A stretch of 19,755 bases of DNA from the NCBI GenBank assembly GCA_017408535.1, contig JAFQUL010000096.1:1-19755 (forward strand). Direction: 5' to 3'. The notes under the pieces were generated by a model that was not told where the DNA came from, made no database searches, and saw only the letters and a program-made list of their open reading frames with translations. This DNA is from Clostridia bacterium. Its GTDB lineage: Bacteria; Bacillota; Clostridia; Oscillospirales; CAG-272. Below are positions 14,879 to 19,755 of this stretch, piece after piece. Within the stretch, counting starts at the first letter, position 1. Each line of letters begins with the position of its first letter. A program made the translations under genes and the position numbers.

Positions 14879-15309
14879 TGTGTTTTACCGCCGAGAGAAG
14901 ATAACAGGCTCTTATAAATACCGCCGAAGTAAATATCGATCAGGTCAATGAAAATGATCACTATGAGGGGAAGGATGAAGTACATAAGCACTCTTGATAT
15001 TCCCATACGGTGCTTTTCCTCTTCAAGATATGCGTCCTTTTCTTCCTCTGTCAGGTCGTCTGACAGCTCCTCTCTTTTTGTGGGCCGTGAGTTAAAGCCG
15101 CGGTTTAAAATAAACACCGCGATGATGCCCACACCTGCAAGTATGTAATAGGCAAGTATCACCGGCTCATAAAAGCGGAATATCAGTGACATTTCATACA
15201 CCGTTATAAACAGGGCAAAGATGAGAAGCAGGAGCCCCAGCCGGGTCAGTGCCTTTTTCAGCCTTTTGTTTTTTTCTGCCAGAGGTAATGCGGTCTTATT
15301 CTTTTTCAT
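14875..15309 (-). CDS. Small three-span membrane protein of unknown function
   Basis: I do not recognise a family with confidence. It has 144 residues: a basic N-terminus 'MKKNKTALPL', three predicted transmembrane helices (about 21-42, 48-70 and 103-125) and a charged cytoplasmic or loop segment (71-102) rich in Glu/Asp/Lys with 'DDLTEEEKDAYLEEE'. There are no catalytic motifs. Start: ATG at 15309 with AAGGAA upstream, 34 nt after the galactokinase stop. Its last codons overlap the walJ start by 4 nt. The tight linkage suggests it is a genuine, translated gene. Confidence 0.75.
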   Translation of the reverse strand: MKKNKTALPLAEKNKRLKKALTRLGLLLLIFALFITVYEMSLIFRFYEPVILAYYILAGVGIIAVFILNRGFNSRPTKREELSDDLTEEEKDAYLEEEKHRMGISRVLMYFILPLIVIIFIDLIDIYFGGIYKSLLSSLGGKTQ

Positions 15310-15343
15310 TAAAATCTGTTCCTTATTACGTTTTTACAGCACA

Positions 15344-16627
15344 TCAAAGCACTTTCACAGCACCGTCGGGGCGTACAGACAGCACTCTGCAAGCACCCTC
15401 TCCGAAGGCGGCGTCAATAAACGCTCTGTAGCTCTCTACCTTGTCAGTAGGCACGAAGGCCTGTACAGTCCCCGCAAAGCCACCGCCGTGAACACGGCAG
15501 ACACCGCCGATACCGCGGAGATAGTCCTCAGAGATACGGATGGCAAGAGCCAGACCCTCCTCACGGGGATCCTTTACCGTATATACGTTCTGAAGGTATT
15601 TGTAGCTTGAGTCACCGGAGGCGGAGATCAGTGAAAGAAAGCCCTCAAGATCGCCGCGGCCGAGCACGTCCTTTAAGAGACCGGCACGCTTGTCCTCTGA
15701 AATGAAGTGGAGAGCACGGAGGATAGCTCTGTCGCCTGTCTTTTCTCTGAGAGCGGGGATAGCCCCGATTATGTCGCTCTCCTCAAGACCTCTTAGCACG
15801 TCACGGCCGAAGTGAGCGGCAACTGCCTTCATCTCGGCGGGAATGGATGCATAGTCATCGTTAAGGTCAGCGTGACTGCCGCCGGTGGATACTATGCAAA
15901 GAGAGTAGCCGGCACCGGTAAGGTCAAAGGAAACGGGAGAAATAACGGGAGACTCGGGATCCTCAAAATCTATTGCAACGAAGCCGCCCACAGCACAGGC
16001 GGTCTGGTCCATAAGACCGCAGGGCTTGCCAAAGAAGCGGTTCTCTGCATACTGGGCGATCATAGCGATCTCGGGAGAGGATACCCTGCCGCCGCAGTAG
16101 AAATGGTTCTGTATATTACCCATCATTACCTCAAATGCCGCAGAGGAGGAAAGGCCGGAGCCGCCGAGAACGTTTGAGGTGGTATAAGCGTCAAAACCGC
16201 CGAAGGAGTAACCCCTCTTACCAAGACCGTCAGCCACACCGGCAATTATCGATGAAGACGTAAAGTACATATCCTCACGGGGTGAGGTATACTCAGAAAG
16301 ATCAACGGTATCTGCGGGAAAGCCCTCACTCTTGACGTTTACGGTAAGGTCAGCTCTCGGGGAGGCCACCGCAATGATATCAAGATCAACTGCCGCCGCT
16401 ACCACTCTGCCGCGGTTATGGTCGGTGTGATTTCCCGATATCTCGCTTCTGCCGCCGACAGAAAATACCGACACGTCATCCCCTCTACCGTAGAGAGCCG
16501 CAAAGGCCTCTACCGCCGAAAGGTAACGGGCACGCTGTATTTTAACTGCGCTCTCTCCGTACTGACGGGTAAAATAACCGTCGACTCCGCCGCTGTTTAT
16601 AATATCTTTTATCTCATTAATCTTCAT
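15344..16627 (-). CDS. galK: Galactokinase-family GHMP kinase (divergent clostridial type)
   Basis: Galactokinases phosphorylate galactose to galactose-1-phosphate at the start of the Leloir pathway. Seen in 427 residues: 'GGRSEISGNHTDHNRG' (58-73) at the galactokinase signature, GHMP phosphate-loop 'GGSGLSSSAA' (155-164), 'GLMDQTA' (204-210) with the likely catalytic Asp207, and the C-terminal GHMP motif 'VHGGGFAGTVQAF' (about 384-396). In classical galactokinases the first motif is GEHTDY, whose Glu binds the sugar; here it is GNHTDH. I recall similar 'NHTDH' forms in Clostridia, so this looks like a clade rather than a defect, but the true sugar is uncertain. Start: ATG at 16627 with GGAAGGAT upstream. 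A start at 16660 is open but lacks a ribosome site. No galT or galE lies nearby. Confidence 0.85.
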   Translation of the reverse strand: MKINEIKDIINSGGVDGYFTRQYGESAVKIQRARYLSAVEAFAALYGRGDDVSVFSVGGRSEISGNHTDHNRGRVVAAAVDLDIIAVASPRADLTVNVKSEGFPADTVDLSEYTSPREDMYFTSSSIIAGVADGLGKRGYSFGGFDAYTTSNVLGGSGLSSSAAFEVMMGNIQNHFYCGGRVSSPEIAMIAQYAENRFFGKPCGLMDQTACAVGGFVAIDFEDPESPVISPVSFDLTGAGYSLCIVSTGGSHADLNDDYASIPAEMKAVAAHFGRDVLRGLEESDIIGAIPALREKTGDRAILRALHFISEDKRAGLLKDVLGRGDLEGFLSLISASGDSSYKYLQNVYTVKDPREEGLALAIRISEDYLRGIGGVCRVHGGGFAGTVQAFVPTDKVESYRAFIDAAFGEGACRVLSVRPDGAVKVL

Positions 16628-16675
16628 TACGTGGTATCCTTCCGTCCCAGAGAGACACAAATATGCTTATCATAT

Positions 16676-16704
16676 ATTATAACAGTTTTTTCGTTTCGTT
16701 ACAA
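16676..16704 (-). promoter_or_regulatory. Promoter of the galK-walJ-rlmH-WG operon
   Basis: Minus strand: -35 TTGTAA (16699-16704), 17-nt spacer, -10 TATAAT (16676-16681) preceded by TGT. The -10 is consensus; the -35 matches four of six. Predicted start near 16670, leader of about 43 nt. It is divergent from the LTA-synthase promoter. Confidence 0.7.
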
Positions 16705-16800
16705 TAGCTTTTTTCTTCTACTTGTAAAATATTCGTGACGAACTTTAGCGGCGAATAAAAGCGTATATTGCCGTATTAACAAATAATTAACATATATGTG

Positions 16801-16829
16801 TTGAGACTTTAACCCGATAGTGGTAGAAT
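16801..16829 (+). promoter_or_regulatory. Promoter of the LTA-synthase-like gene
   Basis: -35 TTGAGA (16801-16806), 17-nt spacer, -10 TAGAAT (16824-16829); each hexamer matches five of six. Predicted start near 16836, followed by AGGAGG (16857-16862) just before the ATG at 16868. Confidence 0.75.
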
Positions 16830-16867
16830 GTATTATGTATTTTTATGCCTAAAACGAGGAGGTAATC

Positions 16868-18835
16868 ATGAGCAAGCTGCTGCCGCGGATCAAAAAGATC
16901 CTTTTGTCCCCTTGCGCCGCAATGCTGTATGTTTCTGCCTGTATTCATTTTATCTGCAGTACTCTGGGACATACAAATCCCTTTCTCGGTGCTCTCTCCG
17001 TGTTTACCTCTCCGCTTATATCCGTTTTCAACATTCTGATAATTGCGGTAACCTATCTCCCCGCCCTTTTCTTTCGCCGCAGAATATTCGCTTCCACCGT
17101 TATTTCAGCCCTCTGGCTGACGTTGGGTATTACCAACTGCGTACTGCTTCATCTGAGAGGTACTCCCCTTACAGCAGTAGACTTTACCATATTTACCGAC
17201 GGCATTACCCTCATGGACTCATATCTTTCTCCCCTAATGATAGTACTTATCATTCTGGTATTCGTATTTGCGGGAGGAGTTATAGCGGCGGTATTTATCA
17301 AATGCCCTAAGTTCAAGGTGCGTCCCGTTTATTCCCTCATCTGCTTTTTCTCGGTATTCGCTATTACTGCGGCACTGTTCTTCACCTTTCTCAACGTAGG
17401 TCAGACAGAGAGAAAATTCAGCGATCTCCGCCGTGGATACGAGAAATACGGCTTTGCGTACTGCTTTGCCCTAAGTGCCTTTGATACCGGAATAGACCAA
17501 CCCACCGATTACTCTGAAAAATCGGTAAACGAGCTTCTTCAGATCCTCTCGCCGGATGACAGCTCAACTCCAAATACGCCGAATATCATTTTCTACCAGA
17601 TGGAATCCTTCCTCGACCCCTCACGTATAAAAGGAATCGAGCTGTCAAGAGACCCTATCCCCGTTTTCTCTTCCCTTAAAGAGAAATGCCCCGGAGGAAA
17701 GCTTTACGTCAGCACTATCGGCGGCGGCACCGCCAACACAGAATTTGAGGTGCTCACCGGCATTGATCTGACCCTGTTCGGTCTGGGCGAGTATCCCTAT
17801 ACCACCGTTCTGAAAAACGCCGTCCCCTCATCGGTCTGCTATGATCTGAGTGAACACGGATATACCTCCTTTGCCATTCACAATCACAGCGGCAGCTTCT
17901 ACGGAAGAAATACGGTATTCGAAAAGATGGGCTTTGACTGCTTCCAGTCTATTGAATATATGGGAGAGCTGACTGAGACCACCCCCGTGGGATGGGCAAA
18001 GGATCTGATCCTCACTCAGGAGATCCGCGACTGCATCACGTCCACCGAGTCCCGTGACTTCGTTTTTGCGATCTCGGTTGAGGGACACGGAAAGTATCCC
18101 CACGATATCCCCTGGCCCAACGGAAGCATAAAAGTTTCCGGAGCAGGTGAGCTTACCCCGGAATACGAATACTACGTAAATATGATAAGCGATATGGATG
18201 CGGCTCTCGGCGAGCTGGTCAGATACGTGGATTCTCTTAACGAGCCTACAGTCCTCGTTGCATACGGCGACCACCTGCCCGCACTTGAATTGACAGACGA
18301 GATGATCACTTCCGGCGGTATCTTTGCCAGTGAATACGTAATATACACAAACGCGGCCTTTGACGGCAGTTTTGAGTCAAAGGATCTTGAGGCCTACGGT
18401 CTGTACCCCCACGTGGTCTCCTCTCTCGGAATAGAGGGCAGTGCTATTTGCCGACTCAACACCCGGCTTGAGGGTGCGGAGGGCTTCTCTTCCGCCATGC
18501 AGACCCTTGCCTATGACATTCTCTACGGAGAAAGAGAGGCCTTTGAGGGTGTTCCTCCCACGAAGGAGAAGGGAATGCGCATGGGCCTTGACAAAATAAA
18601 GATAACCGACGTCTTCCTTGAGGGAGGCTCGATACAGATAATCGGGGAAAACTTCACCGAATACAGCACGGTATACATCGGCCCCTGGAAGCAGGACACC
18701 GTTTATATCGACTCAACGCATCTGGTCTGTGACAGCACCTGGAGCTTTCTGTCTGACAGTCTTTACGTGTCCCAGGTGTCAAGCGACGGCGAAAAGCTGT
18801 CAGTGACCGAAGACTTCCCCATTCCGGCCAAATAA
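16868..18835 (+). CDS. LTA-synthase-family membrane protein with C-terminal beta domain
   Basis: A 655-residue sulfatase-fold enzyme of the lipoteichoic acid synthase type, which in the family transfers glycerol-phosphate from phosphatidylglycerol outside the cell. Seen: five hydrophobic segments in the first 176 residues, then an extracellular catalytic domain with 'YQMESF' (Glu246), the nucleophile motif 'GGGTANTEFE' (Thr288), 'HNHSGSFYGRN' (338-348), 'EGHGKY' (His407) and 'YGDHLP' (Asp468/His469). These match the S. aureus LtaS metal site by family knowledge. After about residue 570 there is an additional segment (575-650, 'ITDVFLEGGSIQIIGENFTEYS') resembling an IPT/TIG or other Ig-like beta domain, not part of the usual LTA synthase. 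Start: ATG with AGGAGG 5 nt upstream. The actual product (teichoic acid, or modification of another glycan) is uncertain. Confidence 0.9.
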   Translation: MSKLLPRIKKILLSPCAAMLYVSACIHFICSTLGHTNPFLGALSVFTSPLISVFNILIIAVTYLPALFFRRRIFASTVISALWLTLGITNCVLLHLRGTPLTAVDFTIFTDGITLMDSYLSPLMIVLIILVFVFAGGVIAAVFIKCPKFKVRPVYSLICFFSVFAITAALFFTFLNVGQTERKFSDLRRGYEKYGFAYCFALSAFDTGIDQPTDYSEKSVNELLQILSPDDSSTPNTPNIIFYQMESFLDPSRIKGIELSRDPIPVFSSLKEKCPGGKLYVSTIGGGTANTEFEVLTGIDLTLFGLGEYPYTTVLKNAVPSSVCYDLSEHGYTSFAIHNHSGSFYGRNTVFEKMGFDCFQSIEYMGELTETTPVGWAKDLILTQEIRDCITSTESRDFVFAISVEGHGKYPHDIPWPNGSIKVSGAGELTPEYEYYVNMISDMDAALGELVRYVDSLNEPTVLVAYGDHLPALELTDEMITSGGIFASEYVIYTNAAFDGSFESKDLEAYGLYPHVVSSLGIEGSAICRLNTRLEGAEGFSSAMQTLAYDILYGEREAFEGVPPTKEKGMRMGLDKIKITDVFLEGGSIQIIGENFTEYSTVYIGPWKQDTVYIDSTHLVCDSTWSFLSDSLYVSQVSSDGEKLSVTEDFPIPAK

Positions 18836-18862
18836 GCCATAAACCACGGAGGATAAAACCGA

Positions 18863-19755
18863 ATGAACGACAAGCTTAAACATATACTCAGATATGTGGA
18901 AAAGCCGGGTAGATATACCGGCGGAGAATTCAGCCAGAATATAAAGAGCCCCGAGGGGATAAACTGCCGGGTGGCATTCTGCTTTCCCGATACCTATGAA
19001 ATAGGAATGTCAAACTTGGGTATGCGCATCCTTTACGGGGTGCTCAACCGTGAGGAGGACGTGCTCTGCGAAAGAGTATACGCTCCCTGGACCGATATGG
19101 AGGAGCAAATGCGGCTCCACTCTCTTCCCCTCTTCACCCACGAGTCGGGAGATGCGGTATCCTCCTTTGATATAGTTGCGTTTACCCTTCAGTATGAGCT
19201 GTGCTATTCAAACGTACTGAATATGCTGGAGCTTGCAGGGATACCTCTTCTTACCAGAGAGCGAGGGGAGGACGCACCGATAATTCTCGGCGGCGGTCCC
19301 TGTGCATATAATCCCGAGCCGGTAGCGGACTTTTTCGATATTTTTTCTATCGGAGAAGGGGAGGAGGCTCTGCCGGAGCTTGCACGTCTTTACGTGAAAA
19401 TGAAAAAGGACGGCAGCTATTCAAAGACCGCCTTTCTCAGAGAGGCTTCGCACATTGAGGGCTTCTACGTACCCTCTCTTTACACAGTTGAATATAATCC
19501 GGACGGGACCATCGCATCCTGTACCCCGAACTATCCCGACGTTCCCGCCCGTGTTACCAAGCGTATAATCAAGGATATGGATACGGCACACTATCCCGAA
19601 AAGCCGCTGGTCCCCTACCTTGAAACGGTACACGACCGAATAGTCCTTGAGGTTTATCGCGGCTGTATCAGAGGCTGCCGCTTCTGTCAGGCGGGAATGG
19701 TTTACCGCCCGGTAAGAGAAAAGACCCCCGAGGTCCTCTGCCGCCAGGCAAAATG
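18863..19755 (+). CDS. TIGR03960-type B12-binding-like/radical SAM protein (3' end outside window)
   Basis: The frame opens at ATG 18863, with GGAGG (18848-18852) upstream, and stays open to the window end: 297 codons plus 2 nt, so the C-terminus is missing. Seen: N-terminal 'YVEKPGRYTGGE' and 'VAFCFPDTYEIGMSNLGMRIL', a B12-binding-like Rossmann region (about 25-190) with 'IILGGGPCAYNPEP' and 'IGEGEEALPEL', then the radical SAM cluster 'CIRGCRFC' (Cys268, Cys272, Cys275). This pattern matches the family TIGR03960 of anaerobes, whose members usually precede a TIGR03936/DUF2344 partner gene and often ribosomal genes rplU/rpmA; those would lie past the window. The reaction is not known to me. 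Start 27 nt after the LTA-synthase-like stop, so probably co-transcribed. Confidence 0.88.
   Translation, partial: MNDKLKHILRYVEKPGRYTGGEFSQNIKSPEGINCRVAFCFPDTYEIGMSNLGMRILYGVLNREEDVLCERVYAPWTDMEEQMRLHSLPLFTHESGDAVSSFDIVAFTLQYELCYSNVLNMLELAGIPLLTRERGEDAPIILGGGPCAYNPEPVADFFDIFSIGEGEEALPELARLYVKMKKDGSYSKTAFLREASHIEGFYVPSLYTVEYNPDGTIASCTPNYPDVPARVTKRIIKDMDTAHYPEKPLVPYLETVHDRIVLEVYRGCIRGCRFCQAGMVYRPVREKTPEVLCRQAK

Noticed and set aside
16828..17310. A 160-codon plus-strand frame overlapping the LTA-synthase-like start
   Set aside because: Out of frame with the true gene, which has the AGGAGG site and membrane segments; this frame encodes a low-complexity Tyr/Ser/Arg-rich shadow.
1..19755. CRISPR arrays, tRNA or rRNA genes, insertion sequences, phage genes
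   Set aside because: No regularly spaced repeats, no cloverleaf or rRNA-like segments, and no transposase, integrase or phage structural motifs were recognised.

Overview
The window reads as chromosomal DNA of a low-to-mid GC Gram-positive anaerobe, most likely a class Clostridia (Bacillota) gut-type bacterium. The evidence is an LTA-synthase-family enzyme, a lipobox foldase, WalJ/YycJ next to RlmH, a BioY biotin transporter, a TIGR03960-type radical SAM protein and near-consensus sigma-A promoters. The sequence does not support an assignment below class. All functions are read from motifs and general family resemblance; no database search was run.

Layout. (1) Positions 1-4172, plus strand: a compact three-gene cassette made of the C-terminal end of a TerB-C-type protein, a BREX/BrxD-like P-loop ATPase (formerly DUF2791) and an Lhr/BrxHI-like superfamily 2 helicase, closed by a strong terminator. 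This is the accessory, probably phage-defence or DNA-processing, part of the window. (2) 4251-5501, minus: a Gfo/Idh/MocA oxidoreductase with its own consensus promoter and strong codon bias. (3) 5601-7148, plus: galU and a deoxycytidylate-deaminase-family gene, ending in a bidirectional terminator. (4) 7147-11838, minus: an operon running from a strong promoter through two tandem paralogous parvulin-type foldases, one membrane-anchored and one a lipoprotein, then bioY and an endonuclease-IV-like TIM-barrel gene. (5) 11849-16704, minus: a galactokinase-family gene, a small membrane protein, walJ, rlmH and a membrane-anchored WG-repeat protein, apparently one operon. (6) 16801-19755, plus: an LTA-synthase-like membrane sulfatase-fold enzyme with an extra C-terminal beta domain, followed by a radical SAM protein cut off by the window end.

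How they fit together. GalU makes UDP-glucose and could feed envelope polysaccharide or glycolipid synthesis. The LTA-synthase-like protein, the foldases and the WG-repeat protein all act at or outside the membrane, so regions 3-6 lean towards the cell envelope and housekeeping. No tRNA, rRNA, CRISPR array, insertion sequence or prophage gene was seen.

The best lead for an undescribed system is the TerB-C / BrxD-like / BrxHI-like cassette at the left edge. Its first gene, and anything upstream of it, lies outside the window.
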